Shown: positions 1 through 8,101, counted from the first letter of the stretch. The stretch: DNA of 47,368 nucleotides from Thermoleophilia bacterium (GCA_014534345.1 JACVRR010000003.1:1-47368), one strand, 5' to 3'. Numbers and translations: made by a program. The notes: generated from the letters alone by a model not told the origin.

Positions 1-291
1 GCCGTACATCGTGCGACCGATCCGGAAGGTCCCGATCGGCGTCGTCCCGTCGCCCTCGCGGCGGTTCTCGCGGACGCCCTTCCGTCCCACGCGTGCCGGG
101 TAGGGCCCGGCCGCCGCGATCCAGCAACGGCCTGCGCGGCGCCATGTTCGTAGCGTGGCGTGGGTGCTGCGCGAGGTTGCAGCTTCGACTGTGATCAGCT
201 GACGCGCGGGAAGCGTCGGGTGGCGCTCGTTCGCGACGTTCGCCGGGCAGGCTGCGCTCAGCGTGGCGGCGAGGAGCGGCGCGACGGCCAT
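1..291 (-). CDS. L,D-transpeptidase-like (YkuD-fold) secreted protein, N-terminal part
   Basis: The frame starts at an ATG at 291 and runs off the left edge, so only about 97 residues are visible. The N-terminus is hydrophobic with a cysteine near residue 15, suggesting export. It lacks the usual positive n-region, so the exact start is uncertain. Residues about 65-95 carry the hallmark opening of the YkuD family: PARVGRKG, then [15 protein letters not shown]. Members cross-link peptidoglycan or act on related wall substrates. The catalytic His/Cys region would lie beyond the edge and cannot be checked. It is divergent from an M15 carboxypeptidase with only 25 bp between the starts, which suggests a shared cell-wall role. 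Confidence 0.75.
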   Translation of the reverse strand, partial: MAVAPLLAATLSAACPANVANERHPTLPARQLITVEAATSRSTHATLRTWRRAGRCWIAAAGPYPARVGRKGVRENRREGDGTTPIGTFRIGRTMYG

Positions 292-299
292 CGCCCGGC

Positions 300-309
300 A
301 GAGTACGCT
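300..309. promoter_or_regulatory. Overlapping divergent -10 hexamers
   Basis: On the plus strand TACGCT (304-309) lies 7 nt before the ATG at 317. On the minus strand TACTCT (305-300) lies 8 nt before the ATG at 291. The two hexamers share the TA at 304-305. Neither gene has a Shine-Dalgarno sequence, so both transcripts are probably leaderless or nearly so. Confidence 0.55.
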
Positions 310-316
310 GCCGCGG

Positions 317-952
317 ATGCGCGCGGCTGCGCTGCTGGCGGCGGGAGCCCTCGCGCTCGGCGCGGCGGCCGCGGCCGGTCCGCCGCCGCCGTTCACGGCC
401 GCCGTTGCGGCTCCGCGGCCCGCCGAGCTCGCCCACTCGCACCGGCCGGGCTGCCCGGTCGGCCCGGCGCAGCTGCGGACCGTCCGGCTCGTCTACTGGG
501 GGTTCGACGGGCGCCGCCGCGTCGGCGCGCTGGTCGTCCACCGCCGGGTCGCCGCGGACGTCGTCAGCGTGTTCCGCCGCCTCTACCGCGCCCGTTTCCC
601 GATCCGCCGGATGGTGCCCGTCGCCGCCTACCGCGGCAGCGACGACGCCTCGATGGCGGCCGACAACACCTCGGGCTTCAACTGCCGGCGCGCGGTCGGG
701 CCGTCGGGCCGCTGGTCGGCGCACGCCTACGGGCTCGCGATCGACGTCAACCCGGTGGAGAACCCGTACGTGTTCCGCGGCCGCGTGCTGCCGCCGGCCG
801 GCCGGGCGTACCTCGACCGCGGCCGCGTGCGCCCGGGGATGGCCGTCCGGGGCGGCGTGCTCGTGCGGGCGTTCGCGGCCGTCGGCTGGCGCTGGGGCGG
901 TCGCTGGAGCGGCTCGCCCGACTACCAGCACTTCTCGGCCACGGGCGGCTGA
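317..952 (+). CDS. M15-family D-alanyl-D-alanine carboxypeptidase (VanY-like), secreted
   Basis: This 211-aa protein has an N-terminal hydrophobic export segment (residues 1-20, Ala/Leu-rich). The core has the zinc-peptidase motif [10 protein letters not shown], placing ligands at H136 and D143, and a C-terminal WGG with PDYQH supplying H205. These match the Peptidase_M15_4 family, which trims the terminal D-Ala of peptidoglycan stem peptides outside the membrane. The start at 317 was chosen over an in-frame upstream codon at 263 because the signal segment begins there and a TACGCT -10 sits 7 nt upstream. It is divergent from the YkuD-like gene. Confidence 0.85.
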   Translation: MRAAALLAAGALALGAAAAAGPPPPFTAAVAAPRPAELAHSHRPGCPVGPAQLRTVRLVYWGFDGRRRVGALVVHRRVAADVVSVFRRLYRARFPIRRMVPVAAYRGSDDASMAADNTSGFNCRRAVGPSGRWSAHAYGLAIDVNPVENPYVFRGRVLPPAGRAYLDRGRVRPGMAVRGGVLVRAFAAVGWRWGGRWSGSPDYQHFSATGG

Positions 953-977
953 CGGCGCGGGCGCGGCGCGAACGCAC

Positions 978-983
978 TATCCT
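978..983 (+). promoter_or_regulatory. -10 element (TATCCT) of trpB2, leaderless type
   Basis: TATCCT ends 7 nt before the GTG start at 991 and no Shine-Dalgarno sequence is present. Confidence 0.5.
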
Positions 984-990
984 CACCGCC

Positions 991-2355
991 GTGGAGCAGA
1001 CGAAGTACCTGCTCGACGAGTCGCAGCTCCCGAGGCGCTGGTACAACGTCGCCGCCGACCTCCCGAGCGCACCGGCGCCCGTCCTCCACCCGGGCACCGG
1101 CCAGCCGGTCGGCCCCGACGACCTCGCGCCGCTCTTCCCCATGGAGCTGATCCTCCAGGAGGTGAGCACCGAGCCGGAGATCGCCATTCCCGAGGAAGTG
1201 CTCGAGATCTACCGCCTCTGGCGGCCGACGCCGCTCTACCGCGCCCGCCGCCTGGAGCGCGCCGCCGGGACGCGCTCGCGGATCTTCTACAAGTACGAGG
1301 GCGTCAGCCCGCCCGGGAGCCACAAGCCGAACACCGCCGTCGCGCAGGCGTTCTACAACAAGCGCGAGGGGCGCACGCGGCTCGCGACCGAGACCGGCGC
1401 CGGGCAGTGGGGGAGCGCGCTCGCCTTCGCCTGCAAGCTGATCGGGCTCGAGTGCAAGGTCTACATGGTCAGGATCTCCTACGAGCAGAAGCCGAACCGG
1501 CGCTCGCTGATCCAGGCGTGGGGGGCGACGATCGTCCCGAGCCCGTCGGAGGAGACGCAGTCGGGCCGCGCCATCCTCGAGCAGCGCCCGGACTCGCCCG
1601 GGAGCCTGGGGATCGCGATCTCCGAGGCGGTCGAGGACGCCGCCGGGCGCGACGACACGGCGTACTCGCTCGGCAGCGTGCTCAACCACGTCCTCCTGCA
1701 CCAGACGGTGATCGGACAGGAGGCGCTCGCGCAGATGGAGCTCGCCGGTGCCTTCCCGGACGTCGTCGTCGGCTGCGTCGGCGGCGGCTCGAACTTCGCC
1801 GGGCTGGCGTTCCCGTTCCTGCGCGAGAAGATCGCGGGGCGGGAGATCGACGTGCTCGCGTGCGAGCCGGAGGCGTGCCCGACGCTGACGCGCGGCGTCT
1901 TCGCCTACGACTTCGGCGACACGAGCAAGCTGACCCCGCTCGTGCCCATGCACACGCTCGGGCACGACTTCGTTCCCGAGCCGATCCACGCCGGCGGCCT
2001 GCGCTACCACGGCGCCGCGCCGCTCGTCTCGCAGCTGCTGCGCGAGGGGCTGATCCGCGCCGAGGCGTACCTGCAGACCGACGTCTTCGCCTCCGCCGTG
2101 CTCTTCGCCGAGACGGAAGGGATCATCCCCGCGCCCGAGGCCTCGCACGCGATCCACGGAGCGCTGAAGGCCGCCCGCGAGGCCGACGAGGCGGGCGAGG
2201 AGCGGACGATCCTCTTCAACCTCTCGGGCCACGGCCACTTCGACATGGCGGCGTACGACAACTACTTCGCCGGCAAGCTCGAGGACGTGGCGCTCGACGA
2301 GGAAGAGATCGAGCGCGCGCTGCGCGCGATCGAAGGCCTTCCCACGCCCGCGTAG
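991..2355 (+). CDS. trpB2: TrpB-like PLP enzyme (tryptophan synthase beta, TrpB2 type)
   Basis: This 454-aa protein is full length for the TrpB2 subfamily and much longer than the TrpB1 core. The N-terminal extension (residues 1-75) is typical of TrpB2. The PLP lysine is K112 in PGSHKPNTA. The phosphate-binding glycine loop reads [11 protein letters not shown], and the C-terminal part has [10 protein letters not shown]. TrpB catalyses L-tryptophan formation from indole (or indole from TrpA) and serine; TrpB2 copies often act alone as indole-salvage enzymes. No trpA or other trp gene is adjacent, which supports a stand-alone role. The GTG start is set by the -10 hexamer 7 nt upstream. It may be coupled to the HTH_42 gene starting right at its stop. 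Confidence 0.92.
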   Translation: MEQTKYLLDESQLPRRWYNVAADLPSAPAPVLHPGTGQPVGPDDLAPLFPMELILQEVSTEPEIAIPEEVLEIYRLWRPTPLYRARRLERAAGTRSRIFYKYEGVSPPGSHKPNTAVAQAFYNKREGRTRLATETGAGQWGSALAFACKLIGLECKVYMVRISYEQKPNRRSLIQAWGATIVPSPSEETQSGRAILEQRPDSPGSLGIAISEAVEDAAGRDDTAYSLGSVLNHVLLHQTVIGQEALAQMELAGAFPDVVVGCVGGGSNFAGLAFPFLREKIAGREIDVLACEPEACPTLTRGVFAYDFGDTSKLTPLVPMHTLGHDFVPEPIHAGGLRYHGAAPLVSQLLREGLIRAEAYLQTDVFASAVLFAETEGIIPAPEASHAIHGALKAAREADEAGEERTILFNLSGHGHFDMAAYDNYFAGKLEDVALDEEEIERALRAIEGLPTPA

Positions 2356-2357
2356 CG

Positions 2358-3461
2358 ATCACCCGGCTCGAACGCGCCCACGTCCTCGCCTTTCGTGCCG
2401 CGCGGCACGGGCTCGGCGAGCGGCCGGCACGCCCGCTCGGCGAGACGGTCGCGTGCCCCGCGTCCGAGTTCCAGCGGGGCTCGGCGCTGCTCGCGGTCGC
2501 CGCCCGGACGAGCGACCTCGACCGCGAGCGTTACGAGCGGGCCGTCGACACGGGTGAGATCGCGGTCGCCCACAGCCTGCGCGCGGCGATCCACGCGCTC
2601 GCGCCCGCCGACCTCGGCGTCTTCGGGCGGGCGCTGCTCGCGGACGAACCGGACGAGCTGCTCGAGCAGCTCGGCGAGCCGCTGACGCTGCAGCTGCGCG
2701 AGCACGCGCTCGACCCGCGCGACGCGCTGGACGAGGTGGCCGAGGCGGCGGCGAGTGCGCTGGCCGAACGCGGCGCGCTCGACAAGGTCGAGCTGCACGC
2801 GGAGCTGCGCGGCCGCGTGCGGGCGGAGCTCCTCCCGTGGTGTCCGGGGTGCGCCAGCCACCACGTCGCGCCGATGCTCTGGCGCTACGCGCTCGTGAAG
2901 GTGGGCGCTCGCCGCGACGCCCGGCAGCGGTACGTGCTCGCCGAGCCGGGCGCCGGCGACTCGCCCGCGGACGCCGCCCGCCGCCTCCTGCACTTCTACG
3001 GGCCGGCGACCGCCGACGAGCTGCAGGCCTGGGCACGGGTGGCACGGAGCCACGCCCGGCGGACCTGGCAGGAGCTCGAGGGGGAGCTCGTGGACGTGCG
3101 GGTCGACGGGCGCCGCGGCCAGCTCCTGGCCGGCGACCTCGACGCGCTCGAGTCACCCCGGAGCGTCGCGGGGCTGCGCCTGCTGCCTCCCGGCGACCCG
3201 TACCTGCAGCAGCCGAACCGGGCGCTGCTCGTCCCCGACCCGCAGCAGCGCAAGCGGGTCTTCCGGCCGGTCGCCAGCCCGGGCGTCGTCCTGCAGGACG
3301 GCGACGTCGCCGGCCTCTGGCGGTCGCGCCTGCGGGGCCCGCGGCTCGAGGTCGAGGTCGAGCAGCTCGCGCGAATCGACACGGACGCGCTCGCCGCCGA
3401 GGCCGAGCGAGTGGCGGGCCTGCGCGGCGCCCGCGAGGCGCAGCTCACCGTCCGCGCGTGA
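2358..3461 (+). CDS. Winged-helix DNA-binding domain protein (HTH_42 family), start codon unclear
   Basis: About 367 aa, matching the HTH_42 / winged-helix DNA-binding-domain family (PF06224), which includes AlkX- and YcaQ-type DNA glycosylases. Supporting features are the opening VLAFRAARHGL, the central CPGCASHHV, the wing-like LLHFYGPATADELQAWA, and the late LLPPGDPYLQQPNR and KRVFRPVASPG blocks. Family members normally begin at the first of these motifs, just after the trpB2 stop. No ATG, GTG or TTG exists in frame there; the nearest codons are GTA (2352) and ATC (2358). I give ATC as the nominal start, but a base error or non-canonical start is equally possible. The role in DNA repair is inferred from the family. 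Confidence 0.75.
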   Translation: MTRLERAHVLAFRAARHGLGERPARPLGETVACPASEFQRGSALLAVAARTSDLDRERYERAVDTGEIAVAHSLRAAIHALAPADLGVFGRALLADEPDELLEQLGEPLTLQLREHALDPRDALDEVAEAAASALAERGALDKVELHAELRGRVRAELLPWCPGCASHHVAPMLWRYALVKVGARRDARQRYVLAEPGAGDSPADAARRLLHFYGPATADELQAWARVARSHARRTWQELEGELVDVRVDGRRGQLLAGDLDALESPRSVAGLRLLPPGDPYLQQPNRALLVPDPQQRKRVFRPVASPGVVLQDGDVAGLWRSRLRGPRLEVEVEQLARIDTDALAAEAERVAGLRGAREAQLTVRA

Positions 3462-3469
3462 CGCGCCCG

Positions 3470-3497
3470 GCGCCGCGGGGAACCGCCCGGGCGGCGC
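3470..3497. terminator. Hairpin between convergent genes
   Basis: GCGCCGC (3470-3476) pairs with GCGGCGC (3491-3497) between the convergent HTH_42 and GFA genes. There is no U-tract, so it is a weak candidate for a bidirectional terminator. Confidence 0.35.
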
Positions 3498-3910
3498 TAC
3501 GCGGTGCGGCGCTCGGGGAAGCGCGGCAGCCCGTCGTCGGGGATCGGCTCCCAGGGCGCCGCGTAGGCGACGAACTGGCGGTAGCTCGGCCGGACTCCGG
3601 GGTCGCGGTCGAAGGCGCCGAGCCGGACGCCGACCACGGCCGGGTCGTCCGGGCTCCGGCTCCAGAGCGCCGAGCCGCAGCGCGAGCAGAACTCCTTGGC
3701 GAACCCGTCCGGCGGCCGGAACGAGGCGACGAGCTCCTCGCCCGCGGCGATGCGCAGCGCGCCGGGCGCCAGCCGAGCCTGCGCCGAGGCCGCCGTCCCC
3801 GTCCGGCGCTGGCAGCGCGTGCAGTGGCAGTACCCCGCCGAGACGGGCGGCTCGGTCACCTCGAAGCGCACGCCGCCGCAGAGGCAGCCGCCGGTCAGCG
3901 CCGCCGCCAC
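3497..3910 (-). CDS. GFA-family (glutathione-dependent formaldehyde-activating-like) zinc protein
   Basis: 137 aa. Zinc-binding cysteines lie in GGCLCGGVRFEV near the N-terminus, YCHCTRCQRRTG at about residues 27-38, and FCSRCGSALW at about residues 74-83. This pattern defines the GFA/CENP-V fold (PF04828). Many members have no proven substrate, so formaldehyde or glutathione chemistry is only a family association. The GTG start at 3910 is 1 nt from the upstream cupin stop, so it is the last gene of the AlkB operon. Co-location with an AlkB-like enzyme, which releases formaldehyde during demethylation, makes a formaldehyde-handling role attractive. That role is inference. Confidence 0.85.
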   Translation of the reverse strand: MAAALTGGCLCGGVRFEVTEPPVSAGYCHCTRCQRRTGTAASAQARLAPGALRIAAGEELVASFRPPDGFAKEFCSRCGSALWSRSPDDPAVVGVRLGAFDRDPGVRPSYRQFVAYAAPWEPIPDDGLPRFPERRTA

Positions 3911-3911
3911 G

Positions 3912-4307
3912 TCAGTCCCACCACCCCGGGACGAGCTCCGAGTCGGGCTCGGGCGCGACGGGCGCGCCGAAGGCGAGGTACTCCAGCCCGTCCGGGCCCG
4001 CCTCGAACGCGCGCATCGTCTCGGGCGCCACGCGGAGCACGTCCCACGGCCCGACGTCGACGATCTCGTCGTCGAGCCTCGCCCGCCCCGACCCGGCGAC
4101 CACCACGTACAGCTCCTCCTGCTGCGCGTGCCGGTGCCCGAACGGCGCGCGCGCGTTCGGCGCCAGCCGCAGGAGACCGAGCCCGCCGATCTCCGAGCGC
4201 AGCGCGCGCCGCGCGAACCGCGCCTCGACGCTCGGCGACAGCCCGAACCGCGGCGCCATGTCGTCCAGCCCGCGCAGGTTCACCTTCGTGAAGCCGCTCG
4301 TCGCCAC
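3912..4307 (-). CDS. Small cupin-domain protein
   Basis: About 131 aa. A single cupin barrel shows GHRHAQQEELYVVVAGSG, giving metal ligands His, His and Glu. The second motif (VAPETMRAFEAG) has Arg where the fourth ligand His is usual, as in many small cupins. The GTG at 4307 is preferred over a frame extension to 4340, because it lies 2 nt after the stop of the upstream small gene and starts at the conserved VATSGFTKVNL. It is third in the AlkB-small protein-cupin-GFA operon. The substrate is unknown. Confidence 0.8.
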   Translation of the reverse strand: MATSGFTKVNLRGLDDMAPRFGLSPSVEARFARRALRSEIGGLGLLRLAPNARAPFGHRHAQQEELYVVVAGSGRARLDDEIVDVGPWDVLRVAPETMRAFEAGPDGLEYLAFGAPVAPEPDSELVPGWWD

Positions 4308-4309
4308 CG

Positions 4310-4507
4310 CTAGCCGGCGCCCCCCGACCGGCGCCGCCACTGGTGCAGCAGCTTCGACTTCCGGGCCGACTTCGGCGCCTGCGGCGGCGGTGCCGGATCG
4401 TGTTCCCGCAGCCAGCGCGCCGCGTCGTCGTCCGGCTCGAGGTCGGCCGCCCGCTCGCGCTCGCCGCGCCGCTCGGCGTCCCGCCTGCGCCGCGCTCGCT
4501 TGCTCAC
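4310..4507 (-). CDS. Small highly charged protein of unknown function (65 aa)
   Basis: I do not recognise a family. The 65-residue product begins SKRARRRRDAERR, has an acidic centre (ADLEPDDDAARWLREHD), a proline-rich link and a basic C-terminus (SARKSKLLHQWRRR). The basic ends suggest nucleic-acid or ribosome binding, which is an inference only. Its GTG start overlaps the TGA of the AlkB-like gene by 4 bp (GTGA), and its TAG is 2 nt before the cupin start. This translational coupling argues that it is a real gene. Confidence 0.6.
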   Translation of the reverse strand: MSKRARRRRDAERRGERERAADLEPDDDAARWLREHDPAPPPQAPKSARKSKLLHQWRRRSGGAG

Positions 4508-5091
4508 GCCCGCGAGCCTAGCCACTTCTCGGGGTTGCGCAGCGTGCGGAACGTGATCGAGTAGCGGAGCGCCCTCGTCGGCGGGACGTGGTGCTGCCAC
4601 TGGGTCCGGGCCGGGCCGGCGAGCACGTATCCCGAGCGCGGCTCGAGCTCGAGCTCGAACATCCGCCGCTCGCCGCCCGCGTCCCGGCGGAAGCGCATCC
4701 GGCAGGACGACGCGAGCGAGACGCCGGCCACCGTGCCGAACATGGGCGCGTCGCGGTGCCAGCCGATCGTCGAGCCCTCCGGGTAGCGCTGCACGAGCCC
4801 CTCGACGAACTCCTCGGCGCCGACGCCCGCCAGCTCTGCCGCCTGCGCGCGGACGCCGAGCAGCCAGCCGGGGATCGGGTCGACATCGGTGACCAGCCCG
4901 CGCCGCTCGTAGTCGTAGTCGACGCCGAAGTGGCGCGCCGTCCGCTTCGCGACCACGCCGTGCATGCGGATCTCCTGGAAGTCGAGCCGCTCGATCTCGT
5001 CCAGCAGCGCCCGCTCCTCGTCCTCCGACAGCAGCTCGGCCCGGTAGACGAGGCCTTCGGGCCGCTCCTCGGTCGTCCGCGCTCGCGCCAC
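4504..5091 (-). CDS. AlkB-like 2-oxoglutarate/Fe(II) dioxygenase
   Basis: 195 aa. The Fe(II) triad is visible as H112-R-D114 in GWHRDAPMFG and H167/H168 in WQHHVPP. The 2-oxoglutarate-binding arginines are R176 and R182 in RYSITFR. This is the DNA/RNA alkylation-repair or demethylase fold, which releases formaldehyde from N-methylated bases. It lacks the long nucleotide-recognition lid of E. coli AlkB, so the target could be nucleic acid or another molecule. The GTG start is preceded by a strong GGGAGGTGAGG ribosome site. It leads a four-gene operon with overlapping or near-abutting junctions (small protein, cupin, GFA). Confidence 0.85.
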   Translation of the reverse strand: MARARTTEERPEGLVYRAELLSEDEERALLDEIERLDFQEIRMHGVVAKRTARHFGVDYDYERRGLVTDVDPIPGWLLGVRAQAAELAGVGAEEFVEGLVQRYPEGSTIGWHRDAPMFGTVAGVSLASSCRMRFRRDAGGERRMFELELEPRSGYVLAGPARTQWQHHVPPTRALRYSITFRTLRNPEKWLGSRA

Positions 5092-5233
5092 GCCTCACCT
5101 CCCGTCCCGGGCGCGCGCCGCGTCCGCGCCGCGCCCGGGGCACCGTAGCGCCGAGCGGGCGACGCGACGCCGCGTCCCCGCCGGGGCGGCATTCCTCGCG
5201 CGCGGCGGGGAAGGTGAGAGGATCGGCGCCGCG
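5092..5233. promoter_or_regulatory. Divergent intergenic region, AlkB operon / paaK-like gene
   Basis: 142 bp of very GC-rich sequence between divergent genes. The AlkB side has a Shine-Dalgarno site. On the paaK side I see only GAGGAT upstream of the ATG. No convincing operator is visible. Confidence 0.3.
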
Positions 5234-6547
5234 ATGTTCGAGCCCGAACTCGAGGCCCTCGGACGCGAGCGGCTGCGGGCGCTGCAGTTGGACCGTCTCC
5301 GCACGCTCCTCGCCTACGTCAAGGCGCGGATCCCGCTCTATCGGGAGCGCCTGCGCGACGTCGACCCCGCCGAGCTGACCTCCCTCGACGACCTCGCCCG
5401 CCTGCCGTTCACCCGCAAGGACGACCTGCGCGAGACGTATCCGTTCGGGATGCTCGCGGTCCCGCGAGCCCACCTCCGCCGCGTCCACGCCTCCTCCGGC
5501 ACGACCGGCAAGCTGAGCGTCGTCGGCTACACCGCCGCCGACCTCGACCTCTTCGCCCGTGTCAACGCGCGCGCCCTCGCAATGGCCGGCGCGGAGCCCG
5601 GGATGGTGCTCCACAACGCGTACGGCTACGGGCTGTTCACGGGCGGGCTCGGGCTGCACGACGGAGCCGAGCGGCTCGGTCTCGCCGTCGTCCCGGTCTC
5701 CGGCGGCCTGACCGAGCGGCAGCTCGTCCTGATCGGCGACCTCCGGCCCGACGTGCTGGCCTGCACGCCGAGCTACGCGCTCACCCTCGCGGAGGCGTTC
5801 GCCGAGCGGGGGGTCCCGCCGGACGAGCTGAGCCTCCGCTGCGCGATCCTCGGCGCGGAGCCGTGGACGGAGGGGATGCGGCGGGAGATCGACGCGGGCC
5901 TCGGCGTCCGCAGCGTCGACCTCTACGGCCTTTCCGAGGTGATCGGCCCGGGCGTCTCGTGCGAGTGCGTGGAGGCGCGGACCGGCCTGCACGTGAACGA
6001 GGACCACTTCCTGCCCGAGGTGGTCGACGCGACGACGGGGGAGCGCCTGCCCCACGGCAAGGAGGGGGTGCTGATCTTCACGACGCTGACGAAGGAGGCG
6101 CAGCCGCTCGTCCGCTACTGGACGGGCGACGTCGCCAGCCTCGACGCGTCGCCCTGCCCGTGCGGCAGGACTTCCGTGCGCATGAGCCGGATCGCCGGGC
6201 GGGCGGACGACATGCTCGTGATCCGGGGCGTCAACGTCTACCCCACGCAGATCGAGGCCGCGCTCCTCGACGTTCCCGAGCTGACGCCGAACTACCGGCT
6301 GGTCGTCACCCGCGGCGGGACGCTCGACGAGGCGGCGGTCGAGATCGAGGTGAGCGAGGCCTTCGTCCGCGCGGCCGGGCTCGCGGAGGACGTCGAGCCG
6401 GTCCGCGCGTTGCGCGCCCGCGCCGAGCGTCAGCTGCGCGAGACGATCGGCTGCTCGCTCGCAGTCTCGCTCCGCGCGCCCGCCACGCTTCCCCGCTCCG
6501 AAGGCGGCAAGCTGCAGCGCGTGGTCGACCGGCGGGCGCTGGCCTGA
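5234..6547 (+). CDS. Phenylacetate-CoA ligase family protein (PaaK-like)
   Basis: 437 aa, the usual length for PaaK. The AMP-binding signature is HASSGTTGK (residues 85-93). It is followed by DLYGLSEVIGPG, the YWTGD motif near residue 293, and the C-terminal hinge IAGRADDMLVIRGVNVYP. The enzyme would activate phenylacetate, or a related aryl or acyl acid, to its CoA thioester using ATP. No paaA-E epoxidase or other phenylacetate genes are nearby, so the true acid is unknown. It is convergent with the aldo/keto reductase, whose stop lies 7 bp away. Confidence 0.9.
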   Translation: MFEPELEALGRERLRALQLDRLRTLLAYVKARIPLYRERLRDVDPAELTSLDDLARLPFTRKDDLRETYPFGMLAVPRAHLRRVHASSGTTGKLSVVGYTAADLDLFARVNARALAMAGAEPGMVLHNAYGYGLFTGGLGLHDGAERLGLAVVPVSGGLTERQLVLIGDLRPDVLACTPSYALTLAEAFAERGVPPDELSLRCAILGAEPWTEGMRREIDAGLGVRSVDLYGLSEVIGPGVSCECVEARTGLHVNEDHFLPEVVDATTGERLPHGKEGVLIFTTLTKEAQPLVRYWTGDVASLDASPCPCGRTSVRMSRIAGRADDMLVIRGVNVYPTQIEAALLDVPELTPNYRLVVTRGGTLDEAAVEIEVSEAFVRAAGLAEDVEPVRALRARAERQLRETIGCSLAVSLRAPATLPRSEGGKLQRVVDRRALA

Positions 6548-6554
6548 GCAGCGG

Positions 6555-7505
6555 CTACCGGCCCGGCGCGTGGACGCCGCGGCGCTCGAAGCGCGGCACG
6601 GCGGCCAGCTCCTCCGCGGTGAGCCGCCACGCGCCTGACGTGACGTTGGCGCGCACCTGCTCGGGCTTCGTGGCGCCGACGATCACCGACGCGACGCCGG
6701 GCGTCGAGGCGAGCGCGCCGATCGCCAGCTCGTGGAGTGTGCGGCCGCGCTCCTCGGCGAACGCGGCCAGCTGCTCCACCGCGTCGAAGCGCTCGTCGTC
6801 GAGCAGGTCGGCACGGGCGCTCAGCCGCGTGCCGGGCGGCGGCGGCTCCCCGCGCCGGTACTTCCCCGTCAGCAGGCCGCTGCAGAGCGGGAAGTAGGGG
6901 ACGAAGCCGACCTCGAGCTCGCGGCAGAGCGGGAGCACCTCGTCGTCCGCGTCGCGCTCGAGCAGGCTGTACTGGTTCTGCAGCGCGACGAAGCGGGTGG
7001 TCCCGTGGGCGCGCGCCGCCTCCTCGGCCTTGCGCAGCTGGCCGGCGTCGAAGTTCGAGGCGGCGGCGTAGCGGACCTTCCCCTCGCGCACCGCCTCGTC
7101 GAGCGCGGCGAGCGTCTCGGCGACCGGGGTGACGCGGTCGGGAGCGTGGTAGTAGTAGAGGTCGACGTAGTCGGTCTGGAGGCGCGCGAGCGAGCCCTCC
7201 AGCGCCTTCCGCAGGTACTCGCGCCCCCCGCGCGGGGTGACGCCGTCAACCGCCCCCGGTCCGCGCCCGAACTTCGTCGCGATCACGACCCGCTCGCGGC
7301 GCCCGCGCAGGATCTCGCCGAGGAAGCGCTCGCTCTCGCCGTCGCCGTAGGCCTCCGCCGTGTCGAAGTGGTTGATCCCCGCGTCGATCGCGGCCTCGAC
7401 CACGGCCCGCGTCCCCTCCAGATCGAGGCGCCGGCCGAAGTTGTTGCAGCCGAGGCCGACGACCGACACTCGCAAGTCGCTGTCGCCGGCGCGCCGCTGC
7501 TCCAC
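6555..7505 (-). CDS. Aldo/keto reductase
   Basis: 316 aa with the full catalytic tetrad: D48 and Y53 in FDTAEAYG, K78 in ATKFG, and H120 in YYYHAPD. NADP-binding residues follow in the last third (GVASVIVGATKPEQV). It is a (beta/alpha)8 cytosolic oxidoreductase that reduces carbonyls with NADPH; the substrate cannot be told. The GTG at 7505 is supported by a TAGGGT hexamer exactly 6 nt upstream, consistent with a leaderless transcript. It is divergent from a small lipoprotein. Confidence 0.9.
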   Translation of the reverse strand: MEQRRAGDSDLRVSVVGLGCNNFGRRLDLEGTRAVVEAAIDAGINHFDTAEAYGDGESERFLGEILRGRRERVVIATKFGRGPGAVDGVTPRGGREYLRKALEGSLARLQTDYVDLYYYHAPDRVTPVAETLAALDEAVREGKVRYAAASNFDAGQLRKAEEAARAHGTTRFVALQNQYSLLERDADDEVLPLCRELEVGFVPYFPLCSGLLTGKYRRGEPPPPGTRLSARADLLDDERFDAVEQLAAFAEERGRTLHELAIGALASTPGVASVIVGATKPEQVRANVTSGAWRLTAEELAAVPRFERRGVHAPGR

Positions 7506-7511
7506 GGTGCG

Positions 7512-7517
7512 ACCCTA
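7512..7517 (-). promoter_or_regulatory. -10 element (TAGGGT), leaderless type
   Basis: TAGGGT on the minus strand ends 6 nt before the GTG of the aldo/keto reductase at 7505. Confidence 0.5.
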
Positions 7518-7579
7518 GCGAGTCGGCGGGCCGGCGGCCCGCGCGGACCTCGCCGGCACGTCCGTTCGTAGACCAGGAC

Positions 7580-8086
7580 GTGGGGCGGAGCGCTCAGATC
7601 GGCGCCGCCGTCGTCGCGGCAGCCGCGCTCGCCGGCCTCGCCGGCTGCGGCGCGGCAGCGGATCGCCCGCCCGCCGGCGCGGACAGCGCGTCCGCGGCGC
7701 CCTGTCCGCTCGATCGCGCGGGCGGGTTCCCCGAGCGCCGGGCGTGGGTCCGCGCTGTCGCCGAGCAGGCCGGGTACGCGATCGTCGACCGGCTCGGGGA
7801 CACGCTCGTGGTCGCGGGACGGGGCCGGACGTTCTCCGCCTGGGCGGTGGAGGACAGCGATCACGACCCGCACCTCCCTCGTATCGAGGAGTGGGACGTG
7901 GTGGCGCGCGTCGGCGCCGTCGACGTTCACGGCGACGCGCGATCCACGCGCTGGTGGCCCGCCCAGGGATACCTCGTCTGGATCGCCGGCGGCGTGCGTC
8001 CGGGCCGGTACCGCCTGCCGGGAGCGGAGGAGCTTTCGGCGCTCGTCGCCGCCTCGCTGTCGCTCCCGGCCCCGCCGCCCTGCTGA
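7580..8086 (+). CDS. Putative lipoprotein, unknown function
   Basis: 168 aa. It has a hydrophobic signal segment and a lipobox, GLAGC, with the lipidated cysteine at residue 23. A low-complexity Ala-rich linker leads to a small domain (about residues 42-168) containing ERRAWVRAVAEQAGY and a GRYRLPGAEEL stretch, ending in Cys. I do not recognise the domain. It is followed 27 bp later by the S9 peptidase, which has its own -10 element, so the two may be separately transcribed. Confidence 0.6.
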   Translation: MGRSAQIGAAVVAAAALAGLAGCGAAADRPPAGADSASAAPCPLDRAGGFPERRAWVRAVAEQAGYAIVDRLGDTLVVAGRGRTFSAWAVEDSDHDPHLPRIEEWDVVARVGAVDVHGDARSTRWWPAQGYLVWIAGGVRPGRYRLPGAEELSALVAASLSLPAPPPC

Positions 8087-8101
8087 GCCGTCGGCGCCGC
8101 G

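Noticed and set aside
2-103. Open plus-strand frame at the left edge ending in a stop at 101-103
   Set aside because: The minus strand over the same bases encodes the conserved YkuD-family opening, which is much stronger evidence.
922-2238. Long open frame antisense to trpB2
   Set aside because: It shadows a strongly conserved gene. High GC leaves few stop codons on the other strand, and the product is low-complexity Arg/Ala/Gly.
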